From an uncultured Candidatus Melainabacteria bacterium (GTDB lineage: Bacteria > Cyanobacteriota > Vampirovibrionia > Gastranaerophilales > Gastranaerophilaceae): a DNA stretch of 64,000 nt. The notes beneath the pieces were generated by a model. It saw only the letters and a program-made list of their open reading frames with translations, did not search any database and was not told where the DNA came from. The DNA is taken from contig CAKVCZ010000008.1 in assembly GCA_934726055.1 (NCBI GenBank), forward strand, positions 46,747 through 110,746, given 5' to 3'. This document shows, in pieces, positions 5,557 through 15,515 of the stretch; position 1 is the stretch's first letter, and each line of letters begins with the position of its first letter. A program made the translations under genes and the position numbers.

Positions 5557-8500
5557 ATGGAATGTCCAAAATGTGGTTATACAATTGATAAAAATGCGTT
5601 GGTTTGTCCAAATTGCAAAAAGGTTTTGAAGCTGATTTGTCCTATTTGTAATACCGTTAATGAAACAAACGTTTGTTCAAAGTGTGGATATACAATTATT
5701 AACAAATGCCATCAATGCGGAAAGATAAATCAGACAATAAAGGGTCGTTGTTCAAAGTGTGGCTTTGATACTAATGTTAGTGCTATTTTGCAGGGTTCAA
5801 ATATAGAAGAATTTGCATGCGTGTCAATTGATTTTCCAAATTTGGAAGACATGAAACAAATTCTAGGCTCAAAGCAGTTATATTTGAAATTCAAAGAAAA
5901 GTTAAACGGACTTATATACGATTATGTTAAATCTGTCGGATTAAGACGTCAAATTATTGATAATACGTTTATTATAAGGTTTAACAAAGACTATACTTAT
6001 GCATTATCTGCAAAGAACGCTCTAAACTCTGCAATTGCACTGCTAAATCTTATTACACAATTAAATTATAAACTGGCAAAAGTTAAAGACGTTCAACTAA
6101 AGTGTAATATCGCAATATTAAAACGTAATGCGTATGCTACTAGTGAAGATTATAAATCCGGTATTAATATCCAGCTTTTGTATAACAACATTGAAACAAA
6201 AAAACTGTTAAATAGTCTTCAGCTAATTGCGGATAGTAGTATATATGAAATAGTAGGTAATGCTTATCCGTTTTCTTCTATCGGAATGACGCGTGTAAAA
6301 AATCAAAATGTGTTTTTATATGAGCTTGATTTAACAGATTATATTAAATTTGAACCGGATGAAGAAGATTCTGATGACAATGCTGAAATAAAAATTCCTG
6401 ATATTATCCAAACTCAACAAGAAATTCTTGAAAATGAAGAATCAATATATGATATTGATGGTATCTCTTTTGAAGAAATTAATTGTCAATTTACAAAAGA
6501 GATGACACAAGGTTTGAGCAGTAAAATTGTTCAAAGATTTATGTCAAGGTCGAAAAACATTGTCGTCGTAAAGGGTAAAAAATCTTATCACCCAAGAACA
6601 CAAGAAGTTGTTGAAAAGTTAAGACAAAATAATGTATTTTCAAAGGTATGTAAAGTAACATGCTACGATGAAATTAAGTATAAGCCTTACGGCTTATTTA
6701 ATGATTTAATCTCAGGATTGTATGCATTTAGTACAACAGGTAAAAATAAAGAATATAATAATTTTGCTGGGTTAAATATTGCTGAAAATCCTGACTTTTT
6801 GCAAGATGTTATCAATTTGAAAAATATTGATAAAGCTCATCCTGAGGATACGAGAGAAATTGTATTTAAGAGTATTGAATCACTTTTAAGTAAAATGAAA
6901 AATACTCTAATTGTTATTGAAAATATTGAAAAAATTGACGATAGTTCCTTAGAAATATTGGAACATTTATTCAAAAATTTAGAAAAATATGAATTAAGTT
7001 ATTTAATTACAGCAGATAACGATTTTAGTTTACATAGATATGCTCATTTCTTGTTATCAAAAGTAGAATATGTTGAAATAAGATTAAAACCTACTCCAAT
7101 AAAGACTCTTGTTGAATCAAATGCTCAACTTTGTAAAAACATTTTAGATACTTTTTATTTTCAAAAAATTTCAAAAAATACAAAAGGTTCTCAAATGTAT
7201 TTTATGCAAGCATTATTGCATTTGCTTGATTTAGGCATATTTAAAGTTGAAAAAGGTTCATTGGTTTTGGAAAAATCTGAAACAGTTGTTTTCCCGACAA
7301 CATTGGACGAATTAATACAAAAACGATTGCTATTCCTAAAATCATATAATGCAAATTTATTTAAATTATTTGCAGGAATCTTGTTAATAGGTCCTCAATT
7401 GGATTTGGCATCTGTTAAATTCTTTAATAATTCTGATGCGAATGAACACCTAAAATATTTGGATATGAATGGTTATTTGACAAATGAAAACGGTGTAATT
7501 CAAATTCAAAATTACAATTTGTACTATGATAATGTGATGAAAGTATTGTCGTACGATGAACGTAAGGTGCTTGCTAATTTCTTAATTATGTATTGCTTTA
7601 AAGAAAACTCCGCACATCCAGCTTTGGCAAAATTGTATTCAATTGTGGAAAACAGTAAAAATGAATTTATCCAGTGGGAAAATTTATCAAATATTTCACG
7701 TTCATTAGGTGATTTTAGTGCGTACTTAAATTGCAGTACAAGATTTTTAAAACTTCTTGATAACAATATAAATGAAAGTTCAATAAAATCTATTGAAGAA
7801 TATAAATTGGAAGTTTATGAAAATATTGCAAATCTTTTATATAAATATACCCCTGAAAAAATTGCCAATATTACTCAGTCCATATTGGATAGTTTTGATG
7901 AAAATGTAAATGATAAAAAGGTTATAAACTTGTGTAACAGAATTATGCAAGGGTGCTTAATAGCAGGCAATTATACACATGCTTTGAAACTGGCACATAC
8001 AATGTTGTCAAGGTTAGAATCTGCAGATATTAATCCGTCAAGTCCAAATTATAGTAATAGTGCATTTATGACAGCATTAATTCAAATTGAAATATTATTC
8101 AATGTTGGTGATTTGGAAGATTGTATTACTCTTGGTGATGAAGTGTTTAATATCCTTTCAACAAATAGCTTGTCTTCAATAAAGCCAAAATCATTAACTG
8201 ATGACAAATTTATGGAACAAGTTACAAACGCTGCCGGATATGTCATTTTTGCTAAGGTACTACAGTTAAAACAGGATACTTACAAATTCTGCGAGGTTAT
8301 TGAAAGGATTCTACCAAATATTCCACCTTCATTTAAACTTTTTGTTGAAATTGATAATTTATTGCATAGTAAACCTGTTTCAACAGAAATGTGCAGAGAG
8401 TATCCAAAAGAAGATTTATTTGGTAATTTCTTATCAAAAGTAGTTCAAGCATTTTCAAATAAAAATATAAAACCTGAGGAATTTGCTTCAAAAATCTATC

Positions 8501-8913
8501 ATGCAAAAGTTGCAGCGAAAGAAAATCATTTGAATCAGTTGGAATTGTTCTGTGATTTATTGATTGGAAGATCATACTTTAAATTAAACAAGTTGCAAAA
8601 AGCGGCAGTTATTTATAACAGCGTATTAGAAACTTCTATAAATTCAGGACTAAAAAATATTACACAGCTGGCTTGGTATTCAATAGCTGAATTATCACTT
8701 TTAGTAAACGATGTAGGTTCTGCCTATGGTGTGATTTCAAATGCTGTTGTTGAATTGGAAAAAGATAAAAATACCAATATATATATGCTAATGATATTTA
8801 AAATTTTACAGGCAAAAGCTTTAAAACTAAAGAAAGAAGAAAATGAAGCTAATTTGTGCATAAATCAAGCAAAACATATAGCGGAAAAATATAGTTTGAA
8901 GATAAATTACTAA
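5557..8913 (+). CDS. Zinc-ribbon, cyclase-like, AAA-like ATPase and TPR multidomain protein
   Basis: 1118 residues from ATG 5557. Residues 1-75 hold successive zinc ribbons (CPKCGY, CPNCKK, CPICN, CSKCGY, CHQCGK, CSKCGF). About 86-275 resembles a class III nucleotide cyclase: VSIDFPNLE and IDNTFIIRFN correspond to the two metal-Asp segments, but the catalytic signature is eroded. About 325-560 looks like a STAND/AAA ATPase: VVVKGKKSY replaces a clear Walker A, and NTLIVIENIEKIDD at about 448 resembles Walker B. The remaining half is helical, TPR-like repeats. Similar architectures are large sensor/regulators. Loss of the P-loop glycines suggests a scaffold or ligand-binding role rather than strong ATPase activity. 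It is divergent from the MotA-like gene and 12 bases before glgA, so it may be co-transcribed with glgA. Confidence 0.7.
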   Translation: MECPKCGYTIDKNALVCPNCKKVLKLICPICNTVNETNVCSKCGYTIINKCHQCGKINQTIKGRCSKCGFDTNVSAILQGSNIEEFACVSIDFPNLEDMKQILGSKQLYLKFKEKLNGLIYDYVKSVGLRRQIIDNTFIIRFNKDYTYALSAKNALNSAIALLNLITQLNYKLAKVKDVQLKCNIAILKRNAYATSEDYKSGINIQLLYNNIETKKLLNSLQLIADSSIYEIVGNAYPFSSIGMTRVKNQNVFLYELDLTDYIKFEPDEEDSDDNAEIKIPDIIQTQQEILENEESIYDIDGISFEEINCQFTKEMTQGLSSKIVQRFMSRSKNIVVVKGKKSYHPRTQEVVEKLRQNNVFSKVCKVTCYDEIKYKPYGLFNDLISGLYAFSTTGKNKEYNNFAGLNIAENPDFLQDVINLKNIDKAHPEDTREIVFKSIESLLSKMKNTLIVIENIEKIDDSSLEILEHLFKNLEKYELSYLITADNDFSLHRYAHFLLSKVEYVEIRLKPTPIKTLVESNAQLCKNILDTFYFQKISKNTKGSQMYFMQALLHLLDLGIFKVEKGSLVLEKSETVVFPTTLDELIQKRLLFLKSYNANLFKLFAGILLIGPQLDLASVKFFNNSDANEHLKYLDMNGYLTNENGVIQIQNYNLYYDNVMKVLSYDERKVLANFLIMYCFKENSAHPALAKLYSIVENSKNEFIQWENLSNISRSLGDFSAYLNCSTRFLKLLDNNINESSIKSIEEYKLEVYENIANLLYKYTPEKIANITQSILDSFDENVNDKKVINLCNRIMQGCLIAGNYTHALKLAHTMLSRLESADINPSSPNYSNSAFMTALIQIEILFNVGDLEDCITLGDEVFNILSTNSLSSIKPKSLTDDKFMEQVTNAAGYVIFAKVLQLKQDTYKFCEVIERILPNIPPSFKLFVEIDNLLHSKPVSTEMCREYPKEDLFGNFLSKVVQAFSNKNIKPEEFASKIYHAKVAAKENHLNQLELFCDLLIGRSYFKLNKLQKAAVIYNSVLETSINSGLKNITQLAWYSIAELSLLVNDVGSAYGVISNAVVELEKDKNTNIYMLMIFKILQAKALKLKKEENEANLCINQAKHIAEKYSLKINY

Positions 8914-8925
8914 TATGGAGGATTT

Positions 8926-10371
8926 ATGAAAGTATTATTTGCAGCTGCTGAAGTAGCACCTTTTTCAAAAGTTGGCGGATTAGCTGATGTTGTCGGCAGT
9001 TTACCAAAAGAACTTGAGAAAAAGGCAGAAATAGCTATATTTACACCTCTTCATGGTTGTATAGATAAAGAAAAATTTGGTATTAAAGAATACGAAAATT
9101 CTGAGATGTGGATAACATTTGGTTATCAAGGACATAAATTCAAATTGTTTACATGCAAGCTTCCCGGAACAAATATAAATGTATTCTTTATTCAAAATGA
9201 TTGGTATTTTGGTTGTTTTAACGAAGTTTATCCAAAATATCTTGATCCAAGATACGAACATGAAAGATATATTGCATTTTCACTTGCAGTATTAGAATAT
9301 GCAAAAGCATTAAACTTCAAAGCAGATATTGTACATACCCACGATTGGCATACTGCAATGATTCCAATGTTTATTAAGGCAAATTATAAATATGATGAAT
9401 TTTGGAACAAGGCAAAAAATGTTTTCCAAATTCACAATTTAGCATATCAAGGAATTTGGCATGAAGATGTTTTAGATTTTGCAAATATGCGAAAAGATAT
9501 TGTTTATAACGAATGGGGCTTAGAACATTATGGAATGGTTAATTGGGTAAAAGGTGCAATAAACTATTCTGATGCAATTTTGGTTGTATCTCCAAAATAT
9601 GCTCAAGAAATTTTGACACCGGAATTCGGTGAAAATATGGATTACACACTAAGAATGAATCAACATAAAATACATGGTATTTTGAATGGAATAGATTACT
9701 CAATGTTTAGTCCCAAAAATGATAAATCTTTGGTAGCAAATTACGATGCACGTTCATTAAAAAGAAAGCAAGAAAATAAAAAAGCTGTTTGTGAGCACTT
9801 TGGCTTAAAATACAATCCTGATAGACCTTTGATTGCAATGATTTCAAGATTAGTTGAACAAAAAGGTTTGGATTTGATTAGAGCCGAAGAATGGGAAATG
9901 ATGAATATGCCTGCTGATTTTGTATTTTTAGGTACAGGAGATGACAGTTATCAAAATTTATTAATATGGTTATCTAATAATACTGCTAATATTCGAGCAG
10001 AAGTAGGTTATAATGCCAAACTTGCAAACTTAATGTATGCTGGTTCAGATATGTTTTTAATGCCGTCAAAATTTGAACCTTGTGGGTTGAGTCAATTAAT
10101 TGCAATGCGTTTTGGCTCTCTTCCTGTTGTTAGAGCAACAGGCGGATTAGATGACACTGTTTGTGGTGCTCCATTAGAAAAAGCAAATGGATTTAAGTTC
10201 TGGCGTTATAACGGCTGGGATATGAAAGAAGCATTGTATCACGCTATTAATCTTTATAACACTGATAAAAAAGCATTTGAAAAAATGCAAAAAAATGCGA
10301 TGGCTACTGATGTTAGCTGGAAAACAAGTGCAAGTCAATATTTAAAATTGTATAAAGATTTGTTGAATTAA
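8926..10371 (+). CDS. glgA: Glycogen synthase (ADP-glucose type, GT5)
   Basis: 481 residues, normal for bacterial GlgA, which transfers glucose from ADP-glucose to the non-reducing end of alpha-1,4-glucan in the cytoplasm. The N-terminal KVGGLADVVGSLPKEL is the ADP-glucose-binding K-x-G-G-L-x-D-V motif. THDWHTAMIP, FQIHNLAYQGIW, MISRLVEQKG and MPSKFEPCGLSQLIAMRFG are all typical. The GGAGG Shine-Dalgarno just before ATG 8926 is strong. The stop of the preceding regulator-like gene is 12 bases upstream, and an intrinsic terminator follows. It works with malQ (13582-15444) in alpha-glucan metabolism; glgC, glgB and glgP are not in the window. Confidence 0.95.
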   Translation: MKVLFAAAEVAPFSKVGGLADVVGSLPKELEKKAEIAIFTPLHGCIDKEKFGIKEYENSEMWITFGYQGHKFKLFTCKLPGTNINVFFIQNDWYFGCFNEVYPKYLDPRYEHERYIAFSLAVLEYAKALNFKADIVHTHDWHTAMIPMFIKANYKYDEFWNKAKNVFQIHNLAYQGIWHEDVLDFANMRKDIVYNEWGLEHYGMVNWVKGAINYSDAILVVSPKYAQEILTPEFGENMDYTLRMNQHKIHGILNGIDYSMFSPKNDKSLVANYDARSLKRKQENKKAVCEHFGLKYNPDRPLIAMISRLVEQKGLDLIRAEEWEMMNMPADFVFLGTGDDSYQNLLIWLSNNTANIRAEVGYNAKLANLMYAGSDMFLMPSKFEPCGLSQLIAMRFGSLPVVRATGGLDDTVCGAPLEKANGFKFWRYNGWDMKEALYHAINLYNTDKKAFEKMQKNAMATDVSWKTSASQYLKLYKDLLN

Positions 10372-10400
10372 TATAATTTTAATATTGTAACAATAAGTAA

Positions 10401-10432
10401 AAATTTGCCGGTAAAACGGCAAATTTTTTTAT
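10401..10432 (+). terminator. Terminator after glgA
   Basis: AAATTTGCCG (10401-10410), loop GTAAAA and CGGCAAATTT (10417-10426), followed by Ts to 10430. This is a strong intrinsic terminator. Confidence 0.9.
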
Positions 10433-10475
10433 TTAGGATTGTTCTACATGTGTATAGTGTTTATAGGAGAAGTTC

Positions 10476-11789
10476 ATGAATATTTCTGCAATTAACGGGG
10501 TTAAAGCTACTAATTTTTCAAAGAATACAAGTTATGTAGAAACAAACAAGGTAAAAGCTGATAATGTTTCTCAGTATCAATATAGTGCTCTTGATAAGAT
10601 GGGTTCGTTAGGTAAAAGTTTAGTTCAACAATCTCAAAAACGTTTAGCAGTATCATTTACAGGCTGGTCGCCAGAAGCACATAATAAAGAAACTATTGAT
10701 AAAATGGTTAAAATTATGAAAGATCCTTCTGTAAAGAGGATTGCAGTTTCAGGTCATACATCTCCTGATGGTGATAGTTTTGGAACATCTTTTGCTATGG
10801 CAAATTTGATTAATCAAGCAACAGGTAAAAAAGTAGATGTATTTGTGTTTGGTAATAGTTTTCCTGAACGTTATAAATTCTTAGATACAAATCCTGATGT
10901 AAATGTAATTGTACATAAACCGGGAAAATATGCAGGTTCAGAAAAAGCTGCACAAAAATATGGAAAATATGATTTGGCTATTGCTTGTGATTGTGCGGAA
11001 TCAAAATTAATGGCAGAAGATTACAAAGGCGGGGTTTTAGATAAAGCAAAATATTCATTTAAAATTGACCATCATCCATATAAAGAAGAATATAGTGAAA
11101 AATACGGTAAAATATTAAACAACAAGTATGCAAAAACAGAAAATTTAATTGATACTTCTCTACCTGCTGCAGCTGAAATTGCAATGCAATTTGTTGAACC
11201 TTTAGGGTTAAAACCTGAAGAGTTAAGAAAAGAAGCAAAAGATGCTATGTTTACAGGAATGTTAACAGATACAGGTTGCTTTAAATTTGCAAACACCCCA
11301 ATGACATTTGAAGATGCTGCTCTTTTAATGAGAGCCGGTGTGAATAACAGAGAAGTTAATTTAAATGCAATGGGAAATACTCCTCAAGTTGTTTTAGATA
11401 CAGAAAAACTAGCATTGAGCAAAATTCAATATGCTGGTAATGGTAAAATTGCATATATTATTGAAGACGATGAAATAAAAGCAGCAAAAAAAGCTTGTAA
11501 AGATGCAGGTTATGAACAAGAAGGTAAAGATGCAATAAAAGATACTTGTGGAAGATTACCTGAAATTAATGGTGTTGAAGTTGGATTTAAAGTATATGAA
11601 GGCTTTGGTGCTGCATCAATTTCAATTAGAAGTAGAAATCTTGACGTATCTGAAATAGCAAGAGAATATGGTGGCGGTGGTCATAAAAATGCAGCAGCTT
11701 TCCAAATTAAAAAAGGCGATAGAACTCTTGAAGAAACTGTAAATGAATTAATTGAAAAATTAAATGCAAAATTAGAACAAAATAAATAA
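10476..11789 (+). CDS. DHH/DHHA1 phosphoesterase (NrnA-like) with an SFTG-tagged N-terminal extension
   Basis: 437 residues. From about residue 85 on it is a DHH-family phosphoesterase: SGHTSPDGDSFGT (motif I), DCAE (II), the DHHP motif (III), GMLTDTGCF (IV), then a DHHA1 domain with EYGGGGHKNAAAF. NrnA-type members hydrolyse nano-RNA or pAp. The conserved domain is preceded by about 64 extra residues, Ser/Asn/Lys-rich, ending AVSFTGW with the SFTG core at 60-63; ordinary NrnA lacks this. A similar tag appears at 30538-30801, 30836-31582 and 56125-57435. The start has AGGAGAAG upstream. The enzyme class is secure; the exact substrate (pAp, c-di-AMP or its product, nano-RNA) is not. Confidence 0.85.
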   Translation: MNISAINGVKATNFSKNTSYVETNKVKADNVSQYQYSALDKMGSLGKSLVQQSQKRLAVSFTGWSPEAHNKETIDKMVKIMKDPSVKRIAVSGHTSPDGDSFGTSFAMANLINQATGKKVDVFVFGNSFPERYKFLDTNPDVNVIVHKPGKYAGSEKAAQKYGKYDLAIACDCAESKLMAEDYKGGVLDKAKYSFKIDHHPYKEEYSEKYGKILNNKYAKTENLIDTSLPAAAEIAMQFVEPLGLKPEELRKEAKDAMFTGMLTDTGCFKFANTPMTFEDAALLMRAGVNNREVNLNAMGNTPQVVLDTEKLALSKIQYAGNGKIAYIIEDDEIKAAKKACKDAGYEQEGKDAIKDTCGRLPEINGVEVGFKVYEGFGAASISIRSRNLDVSEIAREYGGGGHKNAAAFQIKKGDRTLEETVNELIEKLNAKLEQNK

Positions 11790-11803
11790 ATTTGTTATAA
11801 TTT

Positions 11804-11835
11804 AAACGACCTTGGCTTTTAAGCTAAGGTCGTTT
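11804..11835 (+). terminator. Long hairpin after the DHH gene
   Basis: AAACGACCTTGGCTT (11804-11818) and AAGCTAAGGTCGTTT (11821-11835) pair along 15 positions with one mismatch and a very short loop. The tail GTTGT is not a clean T run, but the stem itself is strong. It probably acts as terminator upstream of metF. Confidence 0.75.
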
Positions 11836-11865
11836 GTTGTATAATATTTTTAAGAGAATATTAAT

Positions 11866-12735
11866 ATGAAAATAAAAGATTTATATATTGACAAAAATGA
11901 CAAAAAACTTCCTATTTCTTTTGAAATTTTTCCACCAAAAGATGATTTTGATAAGAAAAAGTTGGAAAATTTGTTTGAACAATTAGAAATTTTAAAAAAA
12001 TATAATCCATCATTAGTTTCTGTAACTTATGGTGCTGGTGGTTCAAATAAAGATACTTCTTTTGAAATAGTAAAATATTTAGTTGGTATGAAAGTAAATG
12101 TTATGCCTCATTTTACTTGTATATGTACCCAAAAAAGTAAAATTGATGAACAATTAGAAGAGCTAAAATCAATGAATATAGAAAATATTTTAGCACTTCG
12201 TGGCGATGAACCAAACGAATGTGAGATTTGTTATAGAGATTTCAGGTATGCAAATGAATTAGTTGAATATTTAAAAATTTCGACTGATTTTTCAATAGGT
12301 GTTGCTGGTTATCCGGAAGGGCATATAGATGCTCCTGACTTGAATACAGATATACAAAATTTAAAGAAAAAAATTGATGCAGGTGGTGATGTTATTTATA
12401 CTCAATTATTTTTTGATAATAGTAAAATGTATAAATATATTGAATTGTTGAGGACAAATAATATAACTAAACCTGTTGTTGCAGGAATTTTACCTATAAT
12501 AAGTTATACTCAACTTGATAGAATGTTGTCTTTGGCAAAAGTAACTGTTCCTAAAAAACTTCTTGAACAGATTGAAAAATATAAAGACAACAGTGATGAT
12601 ATTAAAAAGCTTGGCATAGATTATGCAACAGAACAATGTTCAGATTTGATTGGAAATGGAATCCAGGGAATTCATTTCTATACGCTAAATAAAGCTTATT
12701 CAACTTCACATATATTAGATAATTTAAACATTTAA
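11866..12735 (+). CDS. metF: 5,10-methylenetetrahydrofolate reductase
   Basis: 289 residues, the usual length of bacterial MetF, an FAD enzyme reducing methylene-THF to methyl-THF for methionine synthesis. FEIFPPK (residues 19-25), SVTYGAGGS, MPHFTC, ILALRGDEP, YTQLFFDN and GILPI are family motifs. The Glu in FEIFPP is the catalytic acid. A possible TATAAT at 11840-11845 precedes the start. Its stop overlaps the stop of the convergent TPR-NHL gene through a shared TTAA. Confidence 0.94.
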   Translation: MKIKDLYIDKNDKKLPISFEIFPPKDDFDKKKLENLFEQLEILKKYNPSLVSVTYGAGGSNKDTSFEIVKYLVGMKVNVMPHFTCICTQKSKIDEQLEELKSMNIENILALRGDEPNECEICYRDFRYANELVEYLKISTDFSIGVAGYPEGHIDAPDLNTDIQNLKKKIDAGGDVIYTQLFFDNSKMYKYIELLRTNNITKPVVAGILPIISYTQLDRMLSLAKVTVPKKLLEQIEKYKDNSDDIKKLGIDYATEQCSDLIGNGIQGIHFYTLNKAYSTSHILDNLNI

Positions 12736-13580
12736 TTTTGAAGTTTATATCTTAAAACTGAATTTGAACCTTGGGATGAGATGTATAACATGTTACCTTT
12801 CAGATAAAGTCCGTAAGGTTTGTTAATGTTGCCTATTAATATTTTAACTTCACCATTTTTTGATATTTTTAAAACATTATTACTTGAGTAATTTGCAACA
12901 TATATGTTTCCACCAACATCAATTGCTAAGCCAATAGGACCGTTAATTCTTTTATCTTTTGAAAAAATAACACGTTTCCCATCAGGAAAAATTTTAGTAA
13001 TGGTATTATCAGAATAGCAAGCAACATATAGATTTCCAAAATCATCAGTAACCATGCCGGTTGGCCCTTGAATACCTTCAAATAGGAACGAATTTTGCGG
13101 ATATTTAGAGGTATCTACTGATTGAAGCGGTACTTTCAAGTTATATCCCGAACCACTGGCTTTTAGTTTATTTACCAATGATTGAGCCGCATCATATTGT
13201 GATGCTTTTGATGGAATCATATCCGCATATTTTAGTGCTAATTCATTTTTACCTAGCTTTTGTGCTATTTTTGCAGCTTTATACAGTGCTTCATAATCTT
13301 CAGGTTTTCTTATAGCAATTTGTTCAAATACAACTAATGCCGCATCATATTGTTTTAAAAATTCAAGGATGCTTCCTAAATTATAATACGCATCAATGAA
13401 GTCCGGGCTTATATTAATAGCACTTCTAAAGTATTCTGCAGCTTTTTCATATTGTCCGATTTTATAATAATCAATGCCTTTATTGTATTCAAGTCTGGCT
13501 TCGTTTGCTATATTTTCTGCAAATGCCGAAACTTGAATTGACAATAAAAGTATTAATACTATTAAACAACGTTTTATCAT
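12732..13580 (-). CDS. Secreted TPR protein with NHL-type beta-propeller repeats
   Basis: 282 residues. A signal peptide is clear (MIKRCLIVLILLLSIQVSAFA). Residues about 28-135 form TPR repeats (YNKGIDYYKIGQYEKAAEYF, DAYYNLGSILEFLKQYDAAL, EALYKAAKIAQKLGKNELAL). About 155-282 are NHL-like propeller strands (GPTGMVTDDFGNLYVACYSD, GPIGLAIDVGGNIYVANYSS, KPYGLYLKGNMLYIS); with only three to four repeats the propeller is incomplete, so it may oligomerise. The role is probably protein-protein or glycan binding outside the inner membrane. The gene starts one base after the malQ stop, so it is likely co-transcribed with malQ. Confidence 0.75.
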   Translation of the reverse strand: MIKRCLIVLILLLSIQVSAFAENIANEARLEYNKGIDYYKIGQYEKAAEYFRSAINISPDFIDAYYNLGSILEFLKQYDAALVVFEQIAIRKPEDYEALYKAAKIAQKLGKNELALKYADMIPSKASQYDAAQSLVNKLKASGSGYNLKVPLQSVDTSKYPQNSFLFEGIQGPTGMVTDDFGNLYVACYSDNTITKIFPDGKRVIFSKDKRINGPIGLAIDVGGNIYVANYSSNNVLKISKNGEVKILIGNINKPYGLYLKGNMLYISSQGSNSVLRYKLQN

Positions 13581-13581
13581 A

Positions 13582-15444
13582 TTAGATGTTATTTAAGCTT
13601 TCTATTAATTTATGATTTTTCTCTGCAAACTCTTTACCTCTTGATTCTATTGCCATTTTTAGAATTTCAGGTAAATCAATAGCGTTAAGTTCTTTATAGT
13701 TATTAGGTAATCTTAAAGACCAATTTGCATCGCCTGATGTGCCAGGTACATTGTAAACATCTTTAATGTTAAAGAAATCAGTAAAGAATATTTGAACATT
13801 TTCAGCTTTTGAAGAGAATATTTCAACCAATTTAATCTTTGTTAAAAATTCAACATCTTGAGTCATTTTAACAATGATATCATCTTTATTATCCGCTTCT
13901 GCAAATAAATCTTCTACTAAAGCTTTTGCATGTAAATATCCTTCGTGAGTATTTACCATAGAATCAGCCCACATAGAAATTGGTCTGTTATCGTGAGTTC
14001 CAACCATAGCCCAGCATTTTTCTGTAATATTTTTATGTCTGTATGGATGGTCTTCTTTTTCAGGAACAACAAATTGAGTTAATCTCATTCCTAATAAACC
14101 ATATTCTTTAAGAACTGCTGCAACAGGGTTAGTTAGTGTACCAAGGTCTTCACAAACTATTGAATTTTTGTTTAAGCCTTCTTCTTTTGCTGCTGCAATA
14201 ACAATTTTTTCAATAAGTCTTCCGTATGCTTTTATTTGTTTTTTAGTTAAATCTTTAACTCTTTGTTCTTTATCTGCTTCAACTTCTAAATTTAGATTAT
14301 CTTCAGTGATAACTGCAAATTTAGAAAGGAACGGATGTTCCGGAGAAGAATATAATCTTCCTGCACCTTCTTCTATTTTTGGTTTGCAGCCTGCTTTATA
14401 TACCCAAGGGTCAATTAAACCTACGATATGGTCAATTCTAACTCCACCTTGGTTTTCTCTGAACATTTTTTTGAAAAGTTCTTTCATTAATAATCCGCCT
14501 TCACCAAGCGAACCATCTTCATTAAACATACATTCAGGGTTCATTACAGGGAATCCCCATGCTTGTCCGTCTGCTGAGAAGTAGTCAGGAGGACAACCTA
14601 GCATCCATCCGTCTAAGAAATATTGTTGATATGCCCAAATATCTCTATCTGAAAAAGCAACTTGTCTGTCTGCTATCATTTTTATTTTCTTTTTATCTGC
14701 GTATTCTTTTGTTTCGTCTGATTGATAACTTAATACAAATTGGCAGAATTTATAAAAATCAATTTCTCTCGCATATTTATTTTCAATTTCTTCAATTCTT
14801 TTTGCGTATTCAAGTTTTTCTTCAATTGTTTTAGGATTGCATAAGTTTTTATCTGTTTCTGATTTCCATAAAGGCCAGTAATCATTTCCATTATCAACGG
14901 ATAGTGCTTGATATAGAGCATCTTTATCTAACCAAGTCGCATTATCGTGCTTATAAACTTCAAATTGTTTTTTTAATTTTTTTAATGAGGATGTCTTTAC
15001 AAAATTATCATAAGCTTCATTTAAGGCTTCATCGTGTCTTCGATATGCATAAGAAAATACTGTTTTATTAACATTTTTGTTAGGGTTTTCATTAACAATG
15101 GAGTTGAATGTATCTTCTGATAGAATACCATTCCATTCTTTAGTTGTTAATTGTTTTAGGTCAATAAATAGTGGGTTACCAGAAAAAATTGTACTTGTGT
15201 ATGGAGAACTATCACAAGATTTTAGTTTTCCATTGGGACCTAACTGAATAGAAGTGAATACTCCGGATATGTAGTCAATAACTTCTTTTGCTGCGGTTGA
15301 ATTGTAATTTCCGTAAGCTGTATCTTCTGATGGAACATCAGGAAAGCTGCTACCGTGCATAATTAAAGAAAATTGTTTTTTACCCAATGCTTTTAGAGCA
15401 TCTTTTAAAATTTTTTTTGTTTTTTTGTCTTCTAATAAAACCAT
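13582..15444 (-). CDS. malQ: 4-alpha-glucanotransferase (amylomaltase, GH77)
   Basis: 620 residues. GH77 enzymes transfer maltooligosaccharide segments during glycogen or maltodextrin use. Diagnostic segments are WMLGCPPDYFSADGQAWGFP, GGVRIDHIVGLIDPWV (nucleophile Asp), VCEDLGTLT (acid/base Glu) and VGTHDNRPISMWAD (transition-state Asp). The length is near that of DPE1/MalQ-type enzymes with extra N-terminal insertions. GGAG lies upstream of ATG 15444. Together with glgA it points to glycogen storage and recycling. Confidence 0.93.
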   Translation of the reverse strand: MVLLEDKKTKKILKDALKALGKKQFSLIMHGSSFPDVPSEDTAYGNYNSTAAKEVIDYISGVFTSIQLGPNGKLKSCDSSPYTSTIFSGNPLFIDLKQLTTKEWNGILSEDTFNSIVNENPNKNVNKTVFSYAYRRHDEALNEAYDNFVKTSSLKKLKKQFEVYKHDNATWLDKDALYQALSVDNGNDYWPLWKSETDKNLCNPKTIEEKLEYAKRIEEIENKYAREIDFYKFCQFVLSYQSDETKEYADKKKIKMIADRQVAFSDRDIWAYQQYFLDGWMLGCPPDYFSADGQAWGFPVMNPECMFNEDGSLGEGGLLMKELFKKMFRENQGGVRIDHIVGLIDPWVYKAGCKPKIEEGAGRLYSSPEHPFLSKFAVITEDNLNLEVEADKEQRVKDLTKKQIKAYGRLIEKIVIAAAKEEGLNKNSIVCEDLGTLTNPVAAVLKEYGLLGMRLTQFVVPEKEDHPYRHKNITEKCWAMVGTHDNRPISMWADSMVNTHEGYLHAKALVEDLFAEADNKDDIIVKMTQDVEFLTKIKLVEIFSSKAENVQIFFTDFFNIKDVYNVPGTSGDANWSLRLPNNYKELNAIDLPEILKMAIESRGKEFAEKNHKLIESLNNI

Positions 15445-15515
15445 AGTATTCTCCTTTTATTGCTATGATAATCATACCATGTCAATAAAATTAGTACACT
15501 ATTTGTAACTATATC

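Noticed and set aside
3837..8913. Complete Zorya defence system
   Set aside because: Only ZorA/ZorB-like fold similarity; no ZorC, ZorD helicase or ZorE nuclease is present, and the MotA-like tail is short.
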